This document shows positions 11,842 to 22,168 of a stretch of DNA of 64,000 bases, piece by piece; the first letter of the stretch is position 1, and every line of letters starts with the position of its first letter. The notes under the pieces are model-generated. The model was not told the DNA's origin, made no database searches, and worked only from the letters and a program-made list of their open reading frames with translations. A program made the position numbers and the translations under genes. Source of the stretch: Heliopora coerulea (taxonomy: Eukaryota; Cnidaria; Anthozoa; Scleralcyonacea; Helioporidae); the NCBI GenBank assembly GCA_030142905.1, contig JASJOG010000280.1, forward strand, positions 292,456-356,455, in the 5' to 3' direction.

Positions 11842-13968
11842 CTTAAATATACAAGATCAATAAGGAAACTTCTGAACCAAACAATCCGTTAATTTTTCAC
11901 TACGGCATGAAGCATTTGGGATCAAAGCCTCCATGTTTAGAAAGCCCCGTAGAACATAATCTCGGAGGAGCTTTTCAAAGCTAGCGTTATATACTTTTCT
12001 GAAAGTTCGAGTGAAGTTTGGATGAGGAATAAAGAACAATGAATAATAGAAAATTGAATGAAACGAACAGTTTGAAAAATTTGAATAACAAATGTAAATA
12101 TGCTACATTTTTAACATCTAATAATAAATCATTAGTATTCCACAAAATATTGTTTGTATTAGATATTACACTTTTGTTTTTTTTTTAAATCTTTTCAATG
12201 CTCTTATCTGTTCTCTCTTCTAATCCCTTCTGATCTGTTCTCCAACCTGTCCACTTCTTGTCTGATATTTTCGTCAACGTTTTCCTGAGTTTTTCTTCGG
12301 GTTTTTTAGCTTTTGTTTGATCTCTTTATTCATTGACATTTTTTATATTTTCTTCAAAACATTTCTTTGATTTTTCCTTTTGGGCGATGTGGCAGCTGCC
12401 TTTTCTGTGATCCTTCGTGTTACGACATATCATGGACGGGGAAGGTTATGATTACGCTAGAGCCTACTAGAACTTTTACACAATTTGGCACAAAAGGAAT
12501 TTACATAGACAATGATAAACACTCAGTGTCATTGGGACTTATAATACCAGAAAGTCACAACTGATATCTCGCTTTACAGATATATCTCAAAGTTTTCGAC
12601 CGCACTCTCATCGAATAGTTCCTCCTTTTTAAACAGTTGCTGTATCCTGTTGTGTTTAAGTTTAAAAAGAAGAACCGAATGAAAGGGTAACGATGTAAAA
12701 TAAGTCTTTCACAAACACTGGATCGATAAACTGTGATCAGGGAAAGCACTGATATCAAAGATCCTTGTGGATCTTCTATGAACTCAACCACTTTCGGTTT
12801 CGTTCAGGACACATTTGGTCAACTTCGTGCATTGTTTGTGCTCTCAAGACTCTCGTAAGTGAACAGCGGACGACCAGCATGATGTCCAGCGAAATCGTCC
12901 CAGATAAATACGCCTTCCTCAAATTCTCGACGAATCGCAAAAAGACGACTCCCAAACACGAAACGGAGAATGAGAAAATGTGATTTGTAGTAGAAAACCA
13001 AGGTGAATCCTTTTCACCACCATTTCTTTTCCCTCTTTCCGCTGATTGTAAAGTTAACGAGATCACGGGAATTTAAACACTATCTCAATATCATGGAGAG
13101 TTGATAAAGATATCTGCTGACATATTCACATGAAGCCTGCTCAAATGCTATCTCGCAATAAATATTTCAAGTTTCAACAAAAATACATTCCTGGATCAAG
13201 TTCCAACATGTGAATCGTATATTGCGGTAATGCTAATCTTTTGTAACCAATACAACGAATCGTAAAGTCTATGAATGATGAAACCAGAACAACTCTCGTC
13301 ACAACTACATATGTCGTAAATGTTCCTAATTGACTTCATCTAACTCACAGTCGTCGACCGTCTTTCATCATTCAAAAAAACTTAAAACACGCAATCCCAC
13401 CCGCTGTTTTTCTAACAAATTCTCATGACATCTCCCGTGATTATTTTTCTTGCAAGCTGTGCACATTCTTTATCCAGTTTCTCTAAGAGAGTAATTAACA
13501 ACTCCTTGACACTGCTAAACCGTCAGTGAAAGCATATCGACAACATGAAGTTGTCGTTTTAAGTTGTTCAAATGTTTCCAGTTCATTCGTGACTCTTCAC
13601 GAGAGCTTAACTTAAACAATCATCCATTCGCTTCAGGGAGAGCGGGACACTAGGCATTTGCCTCTCTCCTGTCTTTTAAAAACAGTAGAATAGTGTTAAG
13701 CACGTGAGATAAAAAAACGCAGTTTACAGCTCATGACTAAGGCAATGGTCCATGAAACTTTGCCTCACGGTGAGGCTACCTAAAAGATTTTTAAACATTC
13801 TTTTTATTTTTAGTTTCTCTCGTTACAACAGAGGTATATTTCCGGTAACATGAGAATATCTGTGAGTATTTCTGAAATTTCGTATTCCAGTGCGTAAAAG
13901 AGCTCTTTCCAAACGGTCCAAACACTCCTCAGTCGTCATCCGTATCTTACTTCTTTCTTACAGTTAAG
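11842..13968. repeat. Shared inter-gene segment of the tandem array
   Basis: Carries the 3' flank of the intact gene (match at 4750-5700), a segment matching 6740-7140, and the 5' flank of the second copy (match at 8985-10182). I see no independent gene in it. Confidence 0.65.
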
Positions 13969-14152
13969 ATGTCTTCTGTAGTAACCAGTGTACTAAACGT
14001 CACTTTTGGCCTACTTCAGAACAAATTTCGTGAACATACTGCTAGCAAATTGAAAGAAGGAGACGTGATGGACAAGAGATGTTGCCAGCTGATTGTAAGA
14101 GAATTGGATGAAATCAAAACCAAGCTTGGTGGTCTAAGCTGTAAAGATCTTC

Positions 14153-14198
<46 letters not shown>

Positions 14199-16136
14199 TT
14201 TATTTATATAGTGCAAATTCAACAGTACTGTTTTCAAATGCGCTTTACAATTAGTATTGAAAATACTACACTTAACAAGAATCCTGTAAAAGTAAATAGT
14301 TATTTACATAAAAAGTCGTAACTTAGTTTAAATATGAATACCTTAACGATCAATCATAAATAACATACAAGAGCTTAAGAATTTAACATCCTTACACCAA
14401 CTAGTTATAATACGCCCTCTTAAAAAGATAAGTCTTAAGTTTCCGTTTAAAAATTTCAATACTCTGTTCTTCCCTAAGTTCTAACGGTAATCCATTCCAC
14501 ATTCGTGGAGCCGTACAAGCAAAGGCTCGATCTCCAAATGTGGGCAGTGTTCTTACTGTCAGAGGTTTAAGCATACACTTATTATTAGATCTCAGACTGT
14601 AACTTGAAGCAGGCTTTAAAGATATTAACTCACGTATGTATTCTGGGGCAACCCCATATATGGCTTTGTGTACAATAAAGATTATTTTAAAGTCGATTCT
14701 ATGTCTAATATTCAGCCAATGGAGTTCAGTTAAAAGGGGCGTGATGTGGCAATATCTAGGTGCTTTAAAAATCAGTCTGGCAGCTGCGTTTTGCACACGT
14801 TGCAGCTTAGATATAAGACAATTCGGTAACCCATACAGTAGCGAATTACAATAGTCCAGACGACTAGTCACAAGTGTATGTATTAGAGTCTCCGTAATTT
14901 CCTGGCTTAAAAACTTTCTAATACAGCTTATGTTGTGAAGATAAAAGAAACCAGCTTTACATACTTTCGTAATATGCGTGCTCATGGTAAAATTACTGTC
15001 AAACCATATACCTAAATTTCTTATGGGCTCACTACTAGAAGAAACTACAGACTCTCCAATTACTACACTGTCAATCTTCACTTTCTCCAGCTGAGCACGG
15101 GCGCCAATAAGAATAAACTCAGTCTTATCATCATTAATCTTAAGCTTGTCTTGGATCATCCATCTCCGCACATCCCTTATACACGCCTCCATCGCGGCGA
15201 CGGCCAAATCTTGAGAAGCACGATCATCCGACCGAAAAGCCAGGTACATTTGGGTATAATCATTGTAGCAATGCACTGTAGGAAGATGTTCACTAACGAT
15301 GTCAAATATCTGACTCGTATAGATGGAAAACAATTGTGGTCCAAGACAGGAACCTTGGGGTACACCCAAGTTGATGTCAAACTGTCAGACTTTACGCCAT
15401 CAATCACTACTTGTTGAAATCTGCCCGACAGATACGAGCGGAACCACATCAAAGCAGTTCCGCCAAAACCAAACTTATTCTCAAGACGCTGAAGCAATAC
15501 CACATGATAAGGCGACGAATGACGGAGCTCCATTTGCAGAAGATCAGAAGGAAGATGCCAGTCAAACCGATGATGGATTAACGATGATGGAGGCCAGTAA
15601 CTCGAATTGTGGTAGAAACGCCGTTTTCAATGATGCTTTGGCTCTTTCGTATGCAATTAAAAAGTTGCATATCAAATCCGCAAATACATTTATAGAAGAT
15701 AAATCCTGTTTTAAAGCCGCGCGGGACAAAAGCCACAGATACATTCTGCAACGAAGCACTGAGCACAGAAAACAGAATATTGGCCACAAAACTTCGAGTG
15801 ATAAGCCGAATTCTTGGAAGTCTCGACGACCCAGATACAGCAGTTGTTGCTTGTAAGGTCTAGCTTGAAGAACTTCATGACATGAAAGCCGTTAAGAAAA
15901 TGTTTGCTGTTCAGTTCAAAGGTGGGGTGAAATCGCACTTCAATAAAACGAAGCGGGTTGAGAACGTGAAATCTGTCTTAATAATTAATTTCGTATTGTT
16001 CGATTTCACCAAAATGTTTACTAATCCAGCGGTGAATTTCTTCAACTGGCCACAAAGAAACCTCTCGAAATGGAGTTTGCACCGGATGGCAGTAATTAAC
16101 TCGCAACAATTAACTCGCATGCAAATGGTCCCATAA
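13969..16136 (+). pseudogene. Second propeller-family copy, LINE-interrupted and truncated
   Basis: 13969-14154 matches the first 62 codons of the intact gene (MSSVVTSVLNVTFGLL). A minus-strand LINE follows. Coding similarity resumes near 15508 (HDKATN against HDRTTD in the intact copy). About 84 nt of the original sequence are missing at the junction. Near 15730 the frame shifts before FCNEALSTENRIL. A TAG then interrupts ACKV-LEELHDM near 15861. Similarity continues through KTKRVENVKSV to the NFFNWPQ region and ends near 16136. The propeller half is absent. The same CAG acceptor plus TTAAG precedes the ATG. Gene decay is clear, and the LINE is one of several lesions. Confidence 0.9.
14155..15507 (-). 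mobile_element. 5'-truncated non-LTR retrotransposon (CR1/L2-like reverse transcriptase)
   Basis: On the minus strand 15533-14401 encodes the C-terminal half of a LINE reverse transcriptase: LLQRLENKFGFGGTALMWF, GVPQGSCLGPQLF, then DKTEFILIG and the NAAARLIF thumb region. The usual YADD is YNDY, so the active site is lost. The frame changes by one base near 15363-15371, within the GVPQG motif. The element's 3' end lies at the low-coordinate side and carries a trinucleotide tail (plus-strand TAA repeats, 14155-14197), as in many LINEs. The 5' end is truncated inside the reverse transcriptase near 15507. Clade assignment is tentative. No clean target-site duplication is visible. Confidence 0.88.
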
Positions 16137-16588
16137 TTAGAGGATTAATGATTTCAAATACTGCAAGAAAATTTTTAGAGTTACTGTCTAATAAATCATT
16201 TGTACTCCAAGAAATGGCATTTGTTTTTCTCATTACCTTCTTTTGTACCTTTTCATTCACCTTTTCTTAAACTGTTATTCGATTTTTTTCTCCTTTGATC
16301 TTCTAATGGACAGCGATTTTTCTCAACTTGGCCTTTAACCTTTTCCCTCAACTATTTCCTCGATTTTTCTTAACTTTTCTCGCCTTGTGGTTCGACTGTG
16401 GTCTTCATTCCAGGCCATCGCCTTACAATGTGTTATGGAAAGGTCGTAGTAACACACGAAGTAACCAGGGTAGGGAGGGTTGATAGATGCACATGTTGAC
16501 AATTTGGCGTGGATTTCTATTCACACACAATGAACAAATCAGACGAGCTAACGTATTCGAATTTGAGTTTTCCAGTTCACACGTTTAC
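16137..16588. repeat. 3' flank of the second array copy
   Basis: The CTAATAAATCATTT block near 16188 and the following pyrimidine-rich stretch match 5400-5760 and 12120-12480. No gene. Confidence 0.55.
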
Positions 16589-16602
16589 TGAGGTTGTTAG
16601 TT

Positions 16603-16748
16603 AAAGTAAATGGTTTGAACCTGGGAGAATCGAGAACCTCCTTTTGACTCTGAAGATGACCGCCGCTAAGGCTGTCGAAACGTCAGTCACTTCAACCAAC
16701 AGTCTTTCTCAAGACTACACTAACCTGGACGATCAACTTCCTCAAACA
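16603..16748 (+). mobile_element. 146-bp hammerhead-bearing retroelement with 14-bp target-site duplication
   Basis: TGAGGTTGTTAGTT occurs at 16589-16602 and again at 16749-16762, exactly bracketing a 146-bp segment. The segment begins AAAGTAAATGGTTTGAACC and contains a hammerhead-ribozyme motif at 16646-16688. A rearranged copy with its own, different 14-bp duplication lies at 60086-60327. Two independent duplications show that this is a mobile unit. It has no coding capacity, so it must be moved by another element. Penelope-like elements in the window carry similar ribozyme motifs and are the obvious candidates (inference). Confidence 0.85.
16646..16688 (+). ncRNA. Hammerhead-ribozyme-like motif, minimal helix III
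   Basis: Helix I strands GACT (16646-16649) and AGTC (16685-16688) pair fully. The core CTGAAGA (16650-16656) and GAAA (16677-16680) are present. Helix II is GAC-c-GCC closed by GGC-t-GTC around a GCTAA loop. ACGT forms a loop-less helix III, followed by C as the cleavage-site base. One extra T sits between the core and helix II, so activity is uncertain. The tiny helix III is typical of Penelope-type hammerheads, which work best as dimers. Confidence 0.7.
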
Positions 16749-16762
16749 TGAGGTTGTTAGTT

Positions 16763-18239
16763 GTTACTAAGAATTTGGAATACTCGCAGAATTTCTCCAA
16801 AACAAATATTTCTGATGATGAGATCGGTTGCCACTTTCGACACTTCATCTGGTAAGCCCTCGGCTGAATGCGACCTTTCTGTGATTCTTGACACTTTTTC
16901 CTGGGCAGGAGGAACTCACTAAGCTCCCTTCTCATTGGATAACTGGTTGCCAGTTAAAAAGTGAAACCAAAGATGAAGGACATTGGAGCCATTTTGGCCA
17001 ACAGTTTCAGTCTTCTCCGCGTTCATTTGGAAGTGAAATGAAGCATAAAGATTATAAATAAAACTGGAAGTACACTGGTCTTTAAAAAAATGAAACGACC
17101 AAATAGATACTAATGCAAAATAACTTTCATTGATAGACAGCACACTGAGAAGGGAAGGCACTGTTTTCGAAGATCCTTGTGAATATCCGATGACTTTCAA
17201 GTACCCCAACTGGTTTGGGTTTCGTCTAGGACAAGGAACTCAATGCAAGTAAAACCACTGATGTCTGATTTCAACCCACTGGAAGTTTTCGACTGCAACC
17301 TGATAACTACATTCCATCAAAACAGTTTCTGTATCCTATTAAAATTATGCTTATTCGTGGTATTCCTTTTTTTTCGGATTTAATTTTACACAATGTTAAA
17401 CTGAAGGGGCATTTTTAGATGATGGCCACTTCCCCTGCATTGGCAAGACCCCAGGAAGTATGAGGGGTTCGAATTCCACACTTTTGGTCGACAAAGTTCG
17501 TTCAAATATGAAAGTAATACGTCCATGTGGGGACGATTACACAGCATTTATTGAAACGATAGAGTCCTGCCACTTTCCGAAAGTAGCTGTACGGTCGGAG
17601 GAGGAAACGATAAGTGGAATTTAAGAATTTTTCCACACCTCACAGTATGTGTCTTCGACTTAAAAGGTCAGTATAAGAAGGAACGAACTCCGAAAAATGA
17701 CATCTAGGAAACCCAAGATATGTCGCAATGAATAGGATAAGAAAGGAAATCAGGTTTGACGATGACTTTGAAATAGAGTCGAAATGTAATGTAAATCGTC
17801 TCCTCGTCTTGTTCATGGCTCATACCTCGGGTTTACAAGAGGTTCTTTTTCGGAGTTGTTTTCTTCTTATATTTCTAACATGGTAAACCCTATATCTGTG
17901 TTACTCTAGCCACGCATGTCTCTGTCCTTTCGCCTACTGTGGCTTCACGTAATGTTTACATAAATGTTACATCAAATCTAACCCGTAGTTTAAGCCATCA
18001 GCCTCTACTAAGGAAAATCCTGGCCATGTCACTGTTTATGTATTGTCAATGCATTTGAAATTAGAATTTTCAAACAATGTATAAACTACACTTCAATGTT
18101 GTCTCAATGTTTATTAATAAATAACTTAGGGATAAGCTTGGCTCAAAACTTATAAAACATTACTAAAACATTCTCTCAAAAAGTATAAAATAAAACATAT
18201 TCCGAAGAATAAAGTCATCTTGAGAACTCAAGATATGAG
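16763..18239. other. Array flank relic and unassigned DNA
   Basis: About 17080-17400 resembles the segment downstream of the other array units (6740-7140, 12545-12975), for example GTTTCTGTATCCT. The remainder shows no gene. Confidence 0.45.
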
Positions 18240-19390
18240 TCAATGCAAGATAAAACTATTGTTGAAACTGTGATATTTCGACTTTATTCCGAAGTCATCT
18301 TCAGACAGAATGATAATTACAATAACATGCCAGAATAACATCACCACCATTAATAAAGCGGTTGAGCGTGATTAGAACTATCGGGCGGCTAACTGATAAC
18401 AAGTGTGCATAATATCTAATTAAAAAGGTTGAGTTCTTTGCTAGCTTTGAACCCAGAATTAAGCTCAGGTTTATTAAACTTAATGTGGAGTGCTTCAATT
18501 ATTAGAAGTTTATTGGTGTTAGTAGACTTACTCGTATAAATAATTTTATAGTTATTAAAGATTAAATTTTTAATTGAGGTAGATATGTTAGAAGAAGAGG
18601 GAAGGTCATTTAGTCGGTCGTACTGATCGTATAAGTCATTAATGAAGTGAGCGTGTTCACATTCGAGAAAGTGTTGGGCAGCTGCACTGGTGTTATGTTG
18701 AGTAGAATGTTCGGAAAGACGTTTGTGAAGACAACGGTCGGTTTTACCTATTTGTTTTGTTGCAGCCAGGACAAGTAATTTGGTAGACAACATTATTGCG
18801 AGACATTTCCGGAATCTTATCTTTGTTAGAAATAAAATAGAAGACTTTTTTCGTGTCATAAATAACGATAAATTTAACGGGTTGATTGAGATGACGCCGA
18901 ATTTTCGAAATGCATGATTTAACTAGATTTTCACTTTGTTTACCAAGGAAATAAATACGTATCCAAATTTTGGGTAAATTGTCATCATCGCAAGACCTAT
19001 TCGTCTTAATTGTAGAAGCGTTGTATTCGCGTTTTAGTTTATTAATTAGAAAATATTTTACGCTGTTGGGATAATCATTCCACGACATACAAGATTTTAG
19101 AAAACTGATTTGGTTGTTAAAAAGCTTTCTTGAGCTACAAATTTTAAGAGCGCGGTTAAAAAGAGACTTTATCCATGCAGTTTTGCGTGAAAAAGGTTCA
19201 AAACTTGTAAAGTGCGTATATTGACCAGTGTGAGTATCTTTACGATAAACGTCAGTACCATCAGCCGAAATTTTAATGTCTAAAAAGTGGATATTACCAT
19301 CAGGAAAAGTATCAACTGTAAATTCTAAGTTTTTATCAAATTTGTTAAATTTCGTTAACACCGAAGAGATGTTGGAAGGTTAAATCAAAA
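18240..19390 (-). mobile_element. 5'-truncated Penelope-like element with GIY-YIG endonuclease
   Basis: The minus-strand frame 19361-18744 begins after the catalytic part of the reverse transcriptase. It encodes the following connector (GNIHFLDIKISADGTDVYRK, YTHFTSFEPFSRKTAWIKSL) and reaches VVYQITCPGCN. A second frame, 18859-18416, continues with IGKTDRCLHKRLSEH, the GIY-YIG nuclease core, and ends with KFNKPELNSG. The change of frame near 18765 splits the nuclease domain, so the protein is dead. The downstream end holds a hammerhead motif at 18308-18268, as expected for a Penelope terminal repeat. Truncation near 19390 removed the polymerase active site. Confidence 0.88.
18268..18308 (-). 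ncRNA. Hammerhead-ribozyme-like motif of the Penelope-like element
   Basis: On the minus strand: helix I CTGT pairs with ACAG. The core is CTGAAGA and GAAA. Helix II is GACTT paired with AAGTC around a 7-nt loop. ATAT forms a loop-less helix III, followed by C at the cleavage position. As in the copy at 16646, one T lies between the core and helix II. Its place just after the GIY-YIG reading frame supports the assignment. Confidence 0.72.
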
Positions 19391-20987
19391 TTACTTAATA
19401 TCATCTTTCATAATTTCTATGTATACAATAACCTAAACTGATAAATATTACGAGTCCTGGCTGTAACACAGCATTTCTCCATGAACAGCATATCCAAAGA
19501 ACACGGCACCAAGCAACCAACCCATACAATGTCACGGTATTGAACATATTTAACCTTGGTAGAGTTAGCCCGAGAGTTTATTTGGACAGGCTTTTCTCTC
19601 TTCATTTCAGCCTCTGAGGTCGGAGTGGGACCATCATTGCTTCCCCGTTCTCACTCATGTGTTTCAGCTTTTATTCCAAAATTTTGCAGGAGGTATCTAC
19701 ACAATATTTCCCTTACAAGGAAAATTAAAAATTTTGAATTTCTAACAGGTTATCACGTCAAATACGTCGGAGATTTACAATTAGCAATGAAACTTACTAG
19801 CACAATTGCTGACGTGTCTTTTCAAATTCCGCCAGGGATATATGTTTGTTTGTCATAAAGATCAGAAGTGATACTAAATACGATTTTTATATATGGTGAT
19901 CATGAGGTCACAATGACATCACACATTTTGCATCACAACGTATTATTTACGTAGTACACTACGTATTTAGCGTGTAATGCTACGTCATTGCGACGTAATA
20001 ATGACATCACAACGACATTATGTATTTTGCATCAAACCGTATAATTTTCGCAGTGCATTTCGCATTAAGTAGGTGTTCTTTTGGAAACACGACTTAATCA
20101 TAACCTGGACGTTGATAATACCATCCTTTCATTCCTTATCAAATTTTTGACAAGTCACCTAAAGTAACTTTAATCCTTTTTCAGTGTCAGGGAATACAAC
20201 CTGATGACCATCACGTCCCCTTGTCAGAATGTGGTCGGGACTTCCATCACCATTCGTGAAGAACTACCCCACTAATGTGATACAGTGTAAGATTGTTGTA
20301 TCCAAAGTAAACATATAGAATACCGAACACGATACCCGGCCATTGACCACCTCGTTCAAACACGTGGGGCACGAGATACGACGTCATTTGAGACGCCAGA
20401 GTTTGAAAAATTTTGTGAAACGTGCGGTTTGTGCAAGTGATATCTCACTACTGTTCGGTATTGCGGAAGTTCGAATAAAATATGGACGGGATACTGTGGT
20501 CGCTTTTTCCTATACCAAATGTGCAAAAGAGAAGATCTATCAATTTTGAGCATTCTTTGTGCTCTAAAGACCTTCGTAGAATAGCGTACGACAATCATGC
20601 CATCCAGCGAAATCATGCCACACAGATAAGCCTTTCTGAAATAACTGAAAAATCCCCCATAACATCATTCCCAAACACGAAACGGGAAATGAGAAAACGC
20701 GGTGGCTAACACCCTAGGGTATGCTTTTCATGCAGATCTGTTCCCGTTTCTGCTGACCGATACGAAGAGCGTAAGGTTGAATTGAAATAAATGAGGAACA
20801 TTTTCTCACAATAAAATACTTCAAAGCTTGGCACAATTTACAAGTCCGGCGAGCCTTAAAACAGGCTCCCTTAAAAAACGCTCGAACGTGCTTGGTGAAC
20901 TTTTGTCTGGGTACACTTCAGTGCGCTTACAGTTCACAACGCTAACGGAAGTCAGCGAGTGGTGGTCACAACGCCATCACTTTAGGA
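19391..20987. other. Unassigned DNA with an array-flank relic at about 20380-20710
   Basis: About 20540-20700 matches the downstream segments near 7010-7140 and 12840-12975 (GTGCTCT, CGTACGA and CCCAAACACGAAACGG words), so a fourth array unit once lay here. At 19880-20060 short ATGACATCACAACG-type words repeat irregularly. No gene recognised. Confidence 0.45.
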
Positions 20988-22168
20988 TCAACGCACTGCC
21001 TTCTGAGAAAGTTGCGTCGAAGTTGGGAGGAGCGCTTCCAGCTCATCCGCTGACCGGTAAAAAGACTGCGGACTCACGATAGCTGGCGATGAGCTGCCTG
21101 ATAGCTGTGACTTCAGTGGGATTTAGTTTGCACTCAGGACCGACCTTAACACGGGCGAATGGGAAGGAATCTAAAATGGTAAAAAGATGGAAAATTTAAT
21201 CAAAGAAACAGCAGAGCCCTACAACAAATTTTACATTTTATTTAATATCTTATTAGCGGGATAGAGCTGAATTCATATAAAGTGGGATTTTCCATAAGAC
21301 CACAAACCAAGTTTCAGATCAAAATTTCCATATTTTTTTCCTTTTTGTTACTACGGCTGAAAACCATGAATTTAAAAGTAGTACAGGTTGTTGAAGTTTA
21401 TCTTATTCAACATCATTTTCCAAAGTTTACCCACCTGTAGCTACAGCATTGCCAAGCGTTAACCTTTGAGCTGATGAAATCCCATTCCGCGCAGGTGGAG
21501 GTGTGTCTGATGATGTCATCGTCGAGGCACTGCTTTGTCCCCCTATTCCTGGAGGTGAGGCAGCCCGATCGTTGGTTAACGAAGGCTTGTTTGAACGGGT
21601 CTGAAACGCCGCTTGTGTTGCCATCGTGCCATTGTGAAGGGTCTCGCCAAAATCAGCTTCGTTTACACAGGCCGAAGCTAAAATATTCTACTGAAAGAGT
21701 GGAGATTTTTGTTTAATTGATAATCGTACTGAAAAGTTTCCAGCTTTAAGTCTTTGGACTAATGAAGTCGCGGGTCAGTTTGTAACTCTAAAGATTCAAA
21801 ATCGAATACTTTAAAATAAACTTACATTTACTTCTTGCATTTGAGCAGAGAACATGGACGGTGCAGAGTTCTACGAAGAAAAAATGAAGAAAAACTATAA
21901 AAAAAAACATCCCACTTAACCCAACTCTTTTCTCCGGACATAAGAAGCTCGTTTATTCGTAAGACAATGCATCACACATTACTATTTGGTCAGCGGTCGT
22001 CTTCAACGGTTCCTTTAACTTTTTTAATCGACTGCAAGATTTGAGGTTATTGCGAATCCTTTTCCTGGCGTGGTCCCGAAATTCAGGATACTGGCGCTGA
22101 CATGCGTGAATGATAGCCAGTACTTTGTCCTTGGGCTGCTTGGAGATTGGAACGAGCCGGTCGAACAT
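20988..22168 (-). CDS. NOL4L: 3' exons of a NOL4/NOL4L-like gene, with a C-terminal frameshift
   Basis: Three minus-strand exons join in phase. Exon A, 22168-21976, follows a TTTTCTAG acceptor and encodes [16 protein letters not shown] and [13 protein letters not shown], the arginine-rich domain of vertebrate nucleolar protein 4 and its paralogue. Its donor (T then GTGATG) is my best guess. Exon B, 21677-21435, runs from a TTTTAG acceptor to the donor CTACAG/GTGGGT and encodes [16 protein letters not shown] and a Ser/Pro/Thr-rich linker. Exon C, from 21170, encodes [20 protein letters not shown], the conserved NOL4 C-terminal helix. Family members continue RSADELE; here that stretch is present but in another frame, ending at 20988. 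The unshifted frame stops at 21043. The family is nuclear or nucleolar and its molecular role is poorly known. Upstream exons were not found. Whether this is NOL4 or NOL4L cannot be resolved. Confidence 0.82.

Noticed and set aside
12819..13001. A conserved minus-strand gene in the array flanks (WDDF...GRPLFTYESLESTNNAR)
   Set aside because: The frame is also open near 6950-7100 but not near 20550. Differences between copies are mostly amino-acid changing, so there is no sign of protein-level constraint.
15323..15856. A 177-codon plus-strand frame
   Set aside because: Its first half is the antisense of the LINE reverse transcriptase and its second half is the pseudogene, partly out of frame. 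It is a junction artefact.
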